Shown here one piece after another: positions 1 through 5,975 of a stretch of 36,623 bases of DNA. A program made the position numbers and the translations under genes. Source of the stretch: a virus; IMG/VR virus record IMGVR_UViG_3300010430_000243, positions 1 through 36,623 of that record; one strand, written 5' to 3'. The notes beneath the pieces were generated by a model that saw only the letters and a program-made list of their open reading frames with translations, searched no databases and was not told the origin of the DNA. Position 1 is the first letter of the stretch. Each line of letters begins with the position of its first letter.

Positions 1-16
1 GACACCAGCCCGATGT

Positions 17-103
17 GCGGTCGTGGCGGAATTGGTAGACGCGCAGCGTTGAGGTCGCTGTGGGGTAACACCCGTGGAAGTTCGAGTCTTCTCGACCGCA
101 CCA
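17..103 (+). tRNA. tRNA-Leu (anticodon GAG)
   Basis: The acceptor strands 17-23 (GCGGTCG) and 93-99 (CGACCGC) pair perfectly, followed by discriminator A100 and an encoded CCA at 101-103. The anticodon stem is CAGCG/CGCTG (44-48 and 56-60) around the loop TTGAGGT, giving anticodon GAG at 51-53, which reads CUC/CUU leucine codons. A long variable arm (about 61-76) and a T-arm with TTCGAGT fit a class II leucine tRNA. It is a host gene whose 3' end is the likely integration target, because the integrase gene begins only 146 bases downstream. Confidence 0.97.
78..103 (+). other. Putative attL core (3' end of tRNA-Leu)
   Basis: Tyrosine integrases commonly recombine at the T-arm and acceptor end of a tRNA gene, and the phage attachment site restores the tRNA 3' end. 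The integrase gene follows directly and the tRNA is intact here. The core limits cannot be fixed because the matching attR copy lies beyond the right edge. The position is inferred from context only. Confidence 0.4.
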
Positions 104-215
104 GCTATATCCCGTAATTGCAGCTATTTGCAGCGTTTTGCCAAGGAAATAGGGACTTATCCCCATCTTCCTGCGGCTGCGTGCGTTCCAAGATGCGTAA
201 AAAACTGCAACGGTT

Positions 216-240
216 CGCTCACAGATTCCCCACGTGAGCG
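216..240 (+). other. Inverted repeat just upstream of int
   Basis: CGCTCAC (216-222) and GTGAGCG (234-240) form a perfect 7-bp stem with an 11-base loop that ends 9 bases before the int ATG at 250. No good Shine-Dalgarno sequence is present there, so the hairpin covers the ribosome-loading region and could reduce int translation, or it could be an integrase arm or regulator site. The remainder of 104-249 shows no gene. Confidence 0.35.
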
Positions 241-249
241 ATTCTCTGC

Positions 250-1215
250 ATGGCGTCGATCATCAGGCACAAGAAAAGATACCGGGCGCTGGTCGCGCGC
301 AAGGGTGTGCGCCGCTCCAAGGTGTTCCCGACCAAGCAGGAGGCCAAGGACTGGGCGGCGCGGGTCGAGTACGAGATTGCTCACGGTGCCGAGATAGCGG
401 CCCTTGGCACCTTTGGCGAGGCGATGGATCGGTACGCCCGCGAGGTCAGCCCTAAGAAGAAGGGGGCACGCTGGGAAATCATCCGGCTCGAAAAGCTGCA
501 ACGCGATCCGGTCGCCAAGGTCAGGATGGGCGATCTGGCGGCAAGGCACTTTGCCGAATGGCGCGACAAGCGATTGTCGGAGGTTGCCTCGGCTAGCGTT
601 ATCCGTGAGATGCAACTCATGTCATCGGTGCTCAACGTGGCGCGCAAGGAGTGGGGCATCATCGGCCGCAACCCCATGTCTGACGTGAGCCGCCCGAAGA
701 AAGCGCCGCCGCGCGACCGGCTGCCGGCACAAGACGAGTTGGAGCGACTGGCGCATGCCGCTGGGGACGATCTGACCAAGGCGACGGCGCGGGCCTTTCA
801 CGCCTTCCTGTTCGCGCTGGAAACGGCGATGCGGGCCGGGGAGATCTGCGGGCTGCGCTGGGAGAACGTGGATCTCGACCGGCGCGTTGCCCGGCTGCTG
901 CACACCAAGAACGGGCGTCCGCGCGATGTGCCGCTGTCTGGGGAGGCTGTGAGGATGCTGGAAGCCCTGCCGCGCGCGGACCCGGTGTTCGGGCTTACCC
1001 CGCGCCAGTTGGACGTTCTGTGGCGGTCCAAGGTGCGGGACAGGGCAGGTGTGAAGGGGCTGACCTTCCACGATGCCAGGCATGCCGCGATCACGGCGCT
1101 GGCGAAGAAACTGGATGTGCTGGATCTGGCCCGGATGGTGGGCCACTCCGATCTTCGTATGCTGCAGGTCTACTACAACGAGTCCGCCGAGAATATCGCC
1201 AAGCTACTCGATTAG
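250..1215 (+). CDS. int: Tyrosine site-specific integrase
   Basis: A 321-residue phage integrase that would recombine attP with the tRNA-Leu attB site. Catalytic residues are visible in the C-terminal domain: Arg195 (ETAMRAGEICGL), Lys220 in the beta-hairpin, His274 and Arg277 (HDARH), His299 (GHSD) and nucleophile Tyr308, nine residues after His299 as is usual. The N-terminal 60 residues resemble an arm-type DNA-binding domain (KVFPTKQEAKDWA) and residues 60-150 the core-binding SAM-like domain. The start is the ATG at 250, which has only a weak ribosome site. The gene is transcribed away from the tRNA and converges with the excisionase-like gene, overlapping it by 12 bases. Confidence 0.96.
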   Translation: MASIIRHKKRYRALVARKGVRRSKVFPTKQEAKDWAARVEYEIAHGAEIAALGTFGEAMDRYAREVSPKKKGARWEIIRLEKLQRDPVAKVRMGDLAARHFAEWRDKRLSEVASASVIREMQLMSSVLNVARKEWGIIGRNPMSDVSRPKKAPPRDRLPAQDELERLAHAAGDDLTKATARAFHAFLFALETAMRAGEICGLRWENVDLDRRVARLLHTKNGRPRDVPLSGEAVRMLEALPRADPVFGLTPRQLDVLWRSKVRDRAGVKGLTFHDARHAAITALAKKLDVLDLARMVGHSDLRMLQVYYNESAENIAKLLD

Positions 1216-1434
1216 GCGAACCTCCCGCAGCTTGCCGTTGCCGCGCGCCTCCAGCTGGCCCGAGGCGATCCGGCGGCGGATGGTGTCCGGTGACACGTCC
1301 TTGATCTTCGCGGCCTCCGGTATGCTCACCCACTCCGGGCGCGGGTCGATCTTCTCTTTCAGGCTCCGTACTTCCTCGACCAGCGGCGCGACGGCGCGGG
1401 CGACGGCGGTCTCGATCATGGCGTCGATGCTCAT
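1204..1434 (-). CDS. Excisionase-like small HTH DNA-binding protein
   Basis: A 76-residue protein and the last gene of the leftward operon. Residues about 36-70 (EWVSIPEAAKIKDVSPDTIR followed by RRIASGQLEARG) look like a MerR/excisionase-type winged HTH of the AlpA/Xis kind. Residues 1-30 are a probable short coiled coil (VARAVAPLVEEVRSLKEKI). The start ATG at 1434 overlaps the upstream stop as ATGA and has GAGAGG eight bases before it. The stop lies inside the 3' end of int on the other strand. Role as recombination directionality factor is inferred from position and fold. Confidence 0.7.
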   Translation of the reverse strand: MSIDAMIETAVARAVAPLVEEVRSLKEKIDPRPEWVSIPEAAKIKDVSPDTIRRRIASGQLEARGNGKLREVRLIE

Positions 1435-1616
1435 CGACCGGCCCTCTCGCATGGGTTCTCCATCATCCATTTCAGCGCCTGCCATACGACTTGATGCGCG
1501 CGCTTTTCCGGCGTGTAATCGTCGTCTTCAACTATGTCGGCGAGGTCGGCTATCAGGTCTGATGGGATTGGTTCATTCAGCCATCGTTTGGCGTGGTACA
1601 CGATTTTGTCGCTCAT
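1431..1616 (-). CDS. Small phage protein, unknown function
   Basis: A 61-residue acidic protein (MSDKIVYHAKRWLNEPIPSD at the N-terminus; IVEDDDYTPEKRAHQVVWQA in the middle). It looks like a compact helical protein with no recognisable domain. The start ATG at 1616 overlaps the upstream gene's stop as ATGA and its own stop overlaps the next start the same way, so it is translationally coupled within the leftward operon. I do not recognise the family. Confidence 0.7.
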   Translation of the reverse strand: MSDKIVYHAKRWLNEPIPSDLIADLADIVEDDDYTPEKRAHQVVWQALKWMMENPCERAGR

Positions 1617-1873
1617 TCGCTGGCCTCCGCTATGAGTGCGCGCAGGCGGGCTATCTCTGCGGCCTGCTGTTCGATGCGGGCGGCCATGTCTTGAGCGATG
1701 CGCAGCATGTGCCCAACCCTTTGCAGCGTCGTGAAGTCGGGGTGGTACAGGCACCGGCAGCCTCCGTTGGTGTGCTGCCCGGTGGTCTTTTCAATGACGC
1801 AATATCCGTCGCTACAACCATGACCCAGAGCTGTCTGCATTTCCTTGAAGCACCTCACCAGATCGTCACTCAT
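1613..1873 (-). CDS. Small phage protein with C-terminal coiled coil, unknown function
   Basis: An 86-residue protein (MSDDLVRCFKEMQTALGHGC at the N-terminus). The middle is cysteine-rich (GHGCSDGYCV, GGCRCLYH) and could bind a metal. The last 30 residues (RIAQDMAARIEQQAAEIARL) have heptad spacing of a coiled coil. I chose the ATG at 1873 because a GGAGG lies five bases upstream; two earlier in-frame ATGs at 1885 and 1876 overlap that Shine-Dalgarno sequence. It overlaps both neighbours in the leftward operon by a few bases. Family not recognised. Confidence 0.7.
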   Translation of the reverse strand: MSDDLVRCFKEMQTALGHGCSDGYCVIEKTTGQHTNGGCRCLYHPDFTTLQRVGHMLRIAQDMAARIEQQAAEIARLRALIAEASE

Positions 1874-2156
1874 CATCACCTCCATCGGCTATTGCGCGCA
1901 GGGCGGCGGCGATGATCTGCTTCTGCACCACCCATGGCACGTTCACTTTGCGCACGTGTTCCCTTCCGTCGTCATCAAGGGCGGGAAGGCTGACATGATG
2001 TTCACCAATCAGAACTGGCTTGAGCGCATCGAATATCGGGTTCGGTATTCCGTCCAGCAACACGCGCGCGGCTTCTGCCGGGGTGGTGGCGCGGACTGGT
2101 CGGCTATCTGTCGCAGCTGTTGTTATTGATCCGTCTCGCTGCATGAACACGCTCAT
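1866..2156 (-). CDS. Phage protein, unknown function
   Basis: A 96-residue protein (MSVFMQRDGSITTAATDSRP at the N-terminus, ending ADGGDDE). The composition is that of a soluble globular protein with a predicted C-terminal helix (VVQKQIIAAALRAIADGG). The start at 2156 overlaps the upstream stop by four bases (ATGA). No catalytic motif or known family is evident. It belongs to the tightly packed leftward operon between the repressor region and xis. Confidence 0.68.
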   Translation of the reverse strand: MSVFMQRDGSITTAATDSRPVRATTPAEAARVLLDGIPNPIFDALKPVLIGEHHVSLPALDDDGREHVRKVNVPWVVQKQIIAAALRAIADGGDDE

Positions 2157-2740
2157 TCGCTCTCTCCCCGTGCGCGGATGGCGTAAAAGCGAAGCGAGAA
2201 TTCTTCGTAATCGAAGTATTCTATTTCTCCGCTTTTACTCGTCATTGCGCAGTCATCGACAATACCTTTTATCAAAAATGCAGCGGCTATCCATTCCTCG
2301 GCCCGCACGGCTTCCAGCGCGGCGGCGTGGTCTGTGTCGATCAGCGCGCGGATATTTTTCGATACGAAATACAGCAATTCCGCGTCATACGGATTGTTCA
2401 CCTCTTCCTCTGATCGCGCCATTCCGTCTGCCACACTCGCCGCCCGTTCCAGCGCCGCCGCCACAAGGGCTTTCGGGTCGGCGGTGAGGGCTGACAGGAC
2501 GGCCGGATCTGCGCCGCGCATGTACAGCATCATGGCAAGGTTCGCGATGTCCTCGAAGTTCCCTGCGTTGCCCTTGGAGACATGCCCGAGCAGCAGTTCC
2601 GCGAGAAATTCCACGCTGCATTGCGCCGGATCGTTCCAGCCACCGCGCCCCTTTTCGCGCGCCGCAGCAAGCTTTTCTTTCATCGCACTTGCAAATATAT
2701 CCACGGCCTTGTCGTCATAGTGCTTCACGATCCCGGTCAT
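2153..2740 (-). CDS. Phage protein with AMKEKL...KGRGGW module
   Basis: A 195-residue protein. The N-terminal half has a pattern seen in many phage accessory proteins: FASAMKEKLAAAREKGRGGW, then a Cys (NDPAQCS), LLLGHVSKG and IANLAMMLYMRGA. Its biochemical role is unknown to me. The C-terminal half is helical and acidic (EEVNNPYDAELLYFVSKN; GEIEYFDYEEFSLRFYAIRA) with no recognised motif. The start at 2740 overlaps the upstream stop (ATGA). As the longest gene of the leftward operon it is a reasonable candidate for a host-interaction function, but this is inference only. Confidence 0.72.
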   Translation of the reverse strand: MTGIVKHYDDKAVDIFASAMKEKLAAAREKGRGGWNDPAQCSVEFLAELLLGHVSKGNAGNFEDIANLAMMLYMRGADPAVLSALTADPKALVAAALERAASVADGMARSEEEVNNPYDAELLYFVSKNIRALIDTDHAAALEAVRAEEWIAAAFLIKGIVDDCAMTSKSGEIEYFDYEEFSLRFYAIRARGESE

Positions 2741-3027
2741 TGGCCTGCCTCCTCGAGTGCGATAGCTGCTGTGTGCATGGCGACATGAAGCCCGGCATGT
2801 GCATCTGCTATCGACTGATCCAGCTCGATTTCACTGGCGCTGAAATGGCCGTCTATTGCGCTGTATGCCCCGGTCATTTCCTTGAAGGCGTAATCCAAAG
2901 CCTCCCGCAGCCGGTCACGCTCGGCGCGTAGCCGGTCGATTTCGTCTGCGGCGCTTAGGGCCGGGCCGCACAAATACCCGTCATTACTATTGACCGCCAA
3001 CTTGCGCAGGTGTTCAGTATTGCTCAT
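2737..3027 (-). CDS. Small coiled-coil phage protein
   Basis: A 96-residue protein with a central coiled-coil-like segment (ADEIDRLRAERDRLREALDY) typical of many small phage early proteins. The N-terminus (MSNTEHLRKLAVNSNDGYLC) and the C-terminal helix (DAHAGLHVAMHTAAIALEEA) show no known domain. The start at 3027 overlaps the previous stop as ATGA, and the stop overlaps the next start. Function unknown. Confidence 0.7.
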   Translation of the reverse strand: MSNTEHLRKLAVNSNDGYLCGPALSAADEIDRLRAERDRLREALDYAFKEMTGAYSAIDGHFSASEIELDQSIADAHAGLHVAMHTAAIALEEAGQ

Positions 3028-3239
3028 TGTCCATCCCTCTCGCTCTCTATCAGCCGCCCGGTTGCCGTGGTGGTCGGGCCGGTGCGGACGGTGGCGCGGT
3101 CATCTGCGCAGTCGCATCTTCCAGAGCAGTAGTTCGCGCACTTGCGCGCGGGCTCGACGCCACATTCGCAAGCGAAGCCGCAGCAGTATCCCTGCGCCAG
3201 CGGCCCGCCGTGGCTGATCTCTACCGTGCGGATGGTCAT
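3024..3239 (-). CDS. Small cysteine-rich phage protein
   Basis: A 71-residue protein with nine cysteines clustered between residues 19 and 44 (YCCGFACECG, CANYCSGRCDC), which suggests one or two zinc-binding knuckles. The C-terminal third is Thr- and Arg-rich without obvious structure. It is coupled by ATGA overlaps at both ends in the leftward operon. Metal binding is inferred from cysteine spacing; function unknown. Confidence 0.65.
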   Translation of the reverse strand: MTIRTVEISHGGPLAQGYCCGFACECGVEPARKCANYCSGRCDCADDRATVRTGPTTTATGRLIESERDGQ

Positions 3240-3550
3240 GCGGATGCCTCTTGCTTCACCGGCATCGGAGCGATGTTGTCGAGCAGGGCGCGCAAGACGC
3301 TTTCGGCACCATCCTTGGCCGTCCAGTCCTGGTCAAAGCTATCGGTGATTGCCGTCTCGATCACGTCGAGAAGTTCGGCGCGGCAATCTGCCAATGGGGT
3401 TCCCGCTTTGCACCCGGACAGTGCATCAACAACACTGTCGCGCATCTCTCCGATGTGGTATTCCCTCGCCCCGCCTGCCATGAAGTGGCAGAGCATGGCG
3501 CTTTGTGCCGCCGCGCTCAGCGCCAGTTTTGTTGAATAAAAGTCGGTCAT
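3236..3550 (-). CDS. Phage protein, unknown function
   Basis: A 104-residue protein beginning MTDFYSTKLALSAAAQSAML. It appears all-helical, with segments REYHIGEMRDSVVDAL and ELLDVIETAITDSFDQDW. I used the ATG at 3550, which follows GGAG about nine bases upstream; a longer frame reaches to 3619 but its extra residues are unrelated, arginine-rich sequence. Nineteen bases separate it from the upstream gene's stop. No family recognised. Confidence 0.68.
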   Translation of the reverse strand: MTDFYSTKLALSAAAQSAMLCHFMAGGAREYHIGEMRDSVVDALSGCKAGTPLADCRAELLDVIETAITDSFDQDWTAKDGAESVLRALLDNIAPMPVKQEASA

Positions 3551-3569
3551 ATCTCTCACTCCGCTCTGT

Positions 3570-3866
3570 TCACGCCGCCAAATCGCCGCGCTGGATTTCC
3601 TCTGTGATGGTCTCGGCAATAAGCTCCTCTTGCCGCGTTACCTCGTCCCCGCCGCACATCTCGACAAGCTCGATGCGGCCCGCCTTCCACCCGCCGATCT
3701 GTACGGTGGTTATCTCCAGGTCGGTGATCTCGTAGTATCCGGTGAAGATCCCAACATCGGGTTCTGCGGGCTGCCAGCGCGCGTCGTAGTCCACCGTGAC
3801 CGGCACGTCGTAGATCTCTATGCCGTCGCTTGCGCAGACTGTGATTTCGGTGCGGTAGATCGCCAT
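3570..3866 (-). CDS. Phage protein, probably beta-rich, unknown function
   Basis: A 98-residue protein. The first 70 residues alternate hydrophobic and polar residues like a beta-sandwich (MAIYRTEITVCASDGIEIYD; FTGYYEITDLEITTVQIGGW), and the last 25 form an acidic helix (RQEELIAETITEEIQRGDLA). The ATG at 3866 shares one base with the upstream stop (TGATG) and is preceded by GAGGTGG. A GTG three codons earlier is possible but has no better ribosome site. Function unknown. Confidence 0.68.
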   Translation of the reverse strand: MAIYRTEITVCASDGIEIYDVPVTVDYDARWQPAEPDVGIFTGYYEITDLEITTVQIGGWKAGRIELVEMCGGDEVTRQEELIAETITEEIQRGDLAA

Positions 3867-4132
3867 CACAGCCACCTCACGACAGCCTGCGCGAACACCA
3901 CACCGCCGCCGAGAACGCAGGTCGCGATCAGCATCCAGAACAGCACGCGGTCGATAACAGGCTGCTGGTCGATCCAGCGCTCTTCTTCGCAGCGGGCAAG
4001 CAGGCCGTCGCGCATCTGGGCGTCAGCACGCTCGGCCGCTGTCGGCTGCTCAAGTCGCTTGATGCAAGGGCGCAGCACGGCGCGGCGCTGCTCGCTGGTC
4101 ATGGGCTGGGTTTTGGGGCTGGTTGCGTGCAT
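3866..4132 (-). CDS. Small single-pass membrane protein
   Basis: An 88-residue protein with a charged N-terminal helix (RRAVLRPCIKRLEQPTAAER) and one C-terminal transmembrane segment of about 22 residues (RVLFWMLIATCVLGGGVVFA). No signal peptide is seen, so a C-terminal membrane anchor facing the cytoplasm is likely. A strong AAGGAGG precedes the ATG at 4132, which overlaps the upstream stop (TGATG). Small membrane proteins in temperate-phage early operons are often exclusion or host-modulating proteins, but nothing in the sequence proves that here. Confidence 0.68.
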   Translation of the reverse strand: MHATSPKTQPMTSEQRRAVLRPCIKRLEQPTAAERADAQMRDGLLARCEEERWIDQQPVIDRVLFWMLIATCVLGGGVVFAQAVVRWL

Positions 4133-4680
4133 CACTCCGCCTCCTTTTCGGTTTCCCGCGTCGGCTTTGCCGGGCACAGTTCGATTGTCTGGAAAATCCA
4201 GTCCTTGTACTTGCGCCAGAAGCGCAGAGCCGCTTTGCCATCCATTTCGGCAATGCGGCGGTCATCGAACTCGCGCCACTCGCTGATCTTGTGCTGCTGA
4301 CAGCCGATCTGCATCACGTCACTGGTGTAGGTGATCGGGTATTGGTCGATTTGGATGCACTTGATGTAATCGTTGACTCCGCTGGCCCTGTAGAGGTTGG
4401 CCCCGTCGAGGTTGGCCCTGTAGAGGTTGGCCCCGTCGAGGTTGGCCCCGTCGAGGTTGGCCCCGTCGAGGTTGGCCCTGTAGAGGTTGGCCCTGTTGAG
4501 GCTGGCCCCGTCGAGGTTGGCCCCGTCGAGGTTGGCCCTGTTGAGGCTGGCCCCCGTCTTCACGGCCCACCTGACTGCAAGCCCGAGCTTTACGGAACGC
4601 GGCGTGCTTTCGGCGCAGTCGATTTCGGCGGTGAACTGGACTTCGCCGGAAAATCTATTGAGAACATCGAACTTTATCAC
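4132..4680 (-). CDS. Pentapeptide-repeat protein
   Basis: A 182-residue protein starting at a GTG at 4680 that overlaps the upstream stop (GTGA) and follows AAGGAGG at good spacing. After a 40-residue N-terminal region it has 11 uninterrupted pentapeptides of the form A(N/S)L(D/N/Y)(G/R), encoded at 4387-4551 and predicted to fold as a right-handed quadrilateral beta-helix. The remaining 75 residues are globular (ISEWREFDDRRIAEMDGKAA) and contain CysIleGlnIleAsp-type strands. Some members of this superfamily mimic DNA and bind gyrase (MfpA, Qnr). Whether this one does is unknown, and it has fewer repeats than those proteins. Confidence 0.85.
   Translation of the reverse strand: MIKFDVLNRFSGEVQFTAEIDCAESTPRSVKLGLAVRWAVKTGASLNRANLDGANLDGASLNRANLYRANLDGANLDGANLDGANLYRANLDGANLYRASGVNDYIKCIQIDQYPITYTSDVMQIGCQQHKISEWREFDDRRIAEMDGKAALRFWRKYKDWIFQTIELCPAKPTRETEKEAE
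4387..4551 (-). repeat. 11 x 15-bp tandem repeat encoding pentapeptides
   Basis: Eleven consecutive 15-base units, plus-strand consensus near GAGGTTGGCCCCGTC, encode the pentapeptide block. Neighbouring units are almost identical at DNA level (for example the ANLDG units), including third positions. This points to recent unit duplication or gene conversion rather than old protein repeats held only by selection. Copy number is likely to vary between related phages. Confidence 0.9.
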
Positions 4681-4874
4681 AGCGCGCCCTCCTTCTCGGT
4701 CAGCAGCCCCGCCAGAGGCGATCCGAACTCGGTCACAGACGAGTGCTGCCATGCTCCGATAGGCGCGGTGATTTCCTCGTCGGGCAGCCCGCTGTTCAGG
4801 CTGTGCTGCAGGCGCTCCCCGGCGGTCATGTGCGCCGTGGTGCCGCGTTCTGGGTGGTGCTTGAAACAAGGCAT
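4677..4874 (-). CDS. Small phage protein, unknown function
   Basis: A 65-residue protein beginning MPCFKHHPERGTTAHMTAGE and ending LTEKEGAL. The Cys/His-rich N-terminus (CFKHH) could bind metal, but the spacing is not a standard motif. The ATG at 4874 follows AAGGGAGACACGAC, a leader almost identical to the one before the gene that starts at 5329. It overlaps the pentapeptide-repeat gene by four bases. Function unknown. Confidence 0.6.
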   Translation of the reverse strand: MPCFKHHPERGTTAHMTAGERLQHSLNSGLPDEEITAPIGAWQHSSVTEFGSPLAGLLTEKEGAL

Positions 4875-4936
4875 GTCGTGTCTCCCTTCGTTGATCCGTC
4901 CAATGGGATGCCGCCCCACGCGAGGGCGGTCACCGA

Positions 4937-5329
4937 TTAGGTGGCGAGAGCTTTCTCTTGGTTTCTCCGGTAGGCTTCTTCGAGTCCGGGGTGCGTTTTC
5001 ACATCACGGGCTGGCACAAAGTCCATGCGATACCCATCCGGGTAGTGCTGACGAAATGCCTCGTGGCGGTCTGGCCTCGACCCATCGATGACGCCGAGAT
5101 CATGCGGCATGTAGCCTTCTGCACTGCACCCGTGCCCGCCAAGACAGGTGCCATCTTCGGCGAGCAGCACAGCCCTAAGGATGTAAGGGCCGCCGCCATT
5201 GTTGAAGCCGTAGATCACGGGCAGCGCGTCGAGCGGCTTGTTGTGCGGGTTGTAGACTGCATAGCCCTTGTCAGCCCATTTGTTCATGTGCTGCGCTAGG
5301 TATAAGTTTGCTGCTGCTGCGGTGGTCAT
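4937..5329 (-). CDS. First gene of the leftward operon, unknown function
   Basis: A 130-residue protein (MTTAAAANLYLAQHMNKWAD). The middle looks like mixed alpha/beta (ALPVIYGFNNGGGPYILRAV, LAEDGTCLGGHGCSAEGYMP), and the C-terminus has repeated Asp/His/Arg residues. It is not a family I recognise. The ATG at 5329 has GGGAG upstream and lies about 85 bases after the predicted leftward transcription start, so it would be the first gene made when the repressor is lifted. Product of 62 untranslated bases separates it from the next gene. Confidence 0.68.
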   Translation of the reverse strand: MTTAAAANLYLAQHMNKWADKGYAVYNPHNKPLDALPVIYGFNNGGGPYILRAVLLAEDGTCLGGHGCSAEGYMPHDLGVIDGSRPDRHEAFRQHYPDGYRMDFVPARDVKTHPGLEEAYRRNQEKALAT

Positions 5330-5419
5330 GTCGTGTCTCCCTTGCTGGTTGGCTATATCCCGCGATCTGCGCCCCGTTGGCGGTCTGCCGGTTGGGCGGG
5401 TCTTCGGCGGTATGGGGAG

Positions 5420-5448
5420 AATGTAAATGTGAAAGATCACACCGTCAA
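5420..5448 (-). promoter_or_regulatory. Leftward early promoter (PL-like) with operator in the spacer
   Basis: On the minus strand TTGACG (5448-5443), a 17-base spacer and TACATT (5425-5420) form a good sigma-70-type promoter. The spacer contains the perfect inverted repeat TGTGATCTTTCACA (5441-5428). Transcription would start near 5413 and run into the leftward operon. Binding of the prophage repressor in the spacer would block polymerase. The promoter and the repeat are seen directly; the identity of the binding protein is inferred. Confidence 0.75.
5428..5441. promoter_or_regulatory. Operator copy 1 (TGTGA-N4-TCACA)
   Basis: Perfect palindromic half sites TGTGA and TCACA separated by AAGA, lying within the leftward promoter spacer. 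It has the same half sites and spacing as the copies at 5947-5960 and 6168-6181. A looser relative, CGTGAGAAAAAACA, occurs at 5456-5469. Confidence 0.75.
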
Positions 5449-5523
5449 GGCAAAACGTGAGAAAAAACACATTTGCACGGCATTAACCATCGCCATACGC
5501 TTTCCCGTGGAAGGCGAGGTAAC

Positions 5524-5664
5524 ATGGATTTATCACATTTTCAGGAGGTAGCGGCGCTTATCGCCCTGCGGTTGGCCGAACGGGAAAGGCCTGAATTGCG
5601 GCTTCAAGCTGCTCTTGCCCATCTTCGTCGTATTGCGAAAGAAGATCAGCAAGCCCCGCCCTGA
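5524..5664 (+). CDS. Possible 46-residue protein antisense to the repressor 3' end
   Basis: An open frame (MDLSHFQEVAALIALRLAER at the N-terminus) with a helical, charged composition. A GAGGT lies five bases before the ATG, and a possible plus-strand promoter TTGCAC-N17-TACGCT occupies 5473-5501. It overlaps the last 107 bases of the repressor gene on the opposite strand, which makes it doubtful as a gene. If expressed, its transcript would run against the repressor mRNA. Confidence 0.4.
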   Translation: MDLSHFQEVAALIALRLAERERPELRLQAALAHLRRIAKEDQQAPP

Positions 5665-5887
5665 TCTTCGGGCGCTTGCCGAGGCCCATCATTTCACCAG
5701 GGTCTCGGCCAAGCGCCCTTGCCAGTGCAAACACTGTAGATAGTTTAGGGCTGCGGACACGGCCCTCACGGATATCGGTAACGGCGCGCCTATTCAGGCC
5801 CGCCTTCACCGAAAGCTCGGCCTCTTTCATGCCGGTTTCCGCCAGTGCAGCGAACAAGTTTTCTCGGAATGCCGTGTTCTCATCCAT
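5558..5887 (-). CDS. Prophage repressor, XRE-family HTH
   Basis: A 109-residue Cro/CI-type regulator. Residues about 20-60 hold the helix-turn-helix (MKEAELSVKAGLNRRAVTDI, then REGRVRSPKLSTVFALARAL). The remaining 45 residues form a short C-terminal helix rather than a LexA-like peptidase domain, so classical RecA-stimulated self-cleavage is not expected. The ATG at 5887 has no strong Shine-Dalgarno sequence. It diverges from the Cro-like gene, and the intergenic region carries a perfect operator. It is the obvious candidate for maintaining lysogeny and binding all three TGTGA-N4-TCACA sites. Confidence 0.85.
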   Translation of the reverse strand: MDENTAFRENLFAALAETGMKEAELSVKAGLNRRAVTDIREGRVRSPKLSTVFALARALGRDPGEMMGLGKRPKIRAGLADLLSQYDEDGQEQLEAAIQAFPVRPTAGR

Positions 5888-5938
5888 GTTGAGAACTTTA
5901 CCGCACCTAATTTTTGGGAGCGAATGGTATGTTTCTGC

Positions 5939-5967
5939 TTGCGACGTGTGATTTATCACACTAATAT
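5939..5967 (+). promoter_or_regulatory. Rightward early promoter (PR-like)
   Basis: TTGCGA (5939-5944), a 17-base spacer (5945-5961) and TAATAT (5962-5967) form a strong sigma-70-type promoter. The spacer is almost filled by the 16-base palindrome 5946-5961 (GTGTGATTTATCACAC). Expected initiation near 5973-5976 coincides with the ATG at 5976, so the message for the Cro-like protein may be leaderless. Upstream to 5888 there is no clear consensus promoter for the leftward repressor gene. Confidence 0.78.
5946..5961. promoter_or_regulatory. Operator copy 2 (GTGTGA-TTTA-TCACAC)
   Basis: A perfect 6+6 palindrome around TTTA between the repressor and Cro-like genes, exactly within the rightward promoter spacer. 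The core TGTGA/TCACA and the 4-base spacing match copies 1 and 3. Confidence 0.8.
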
Positions 5968-5975
5968 CAGAACCC

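Noticed and set aside
4387-4551. Regular 15-bp repeats that could suggest a CRISPR or satellite array
   Set aside because: The units are contiguous, without spacers, and encode an in-frame pentapeptide block of a gene with a good start.
4123-5091. A plus-strand frame with repeated EVGPV units
   Set aside because: It is the reverse complement of the pentapeptide repeats; the minus-strand reading gives a known fold and coupled starts.
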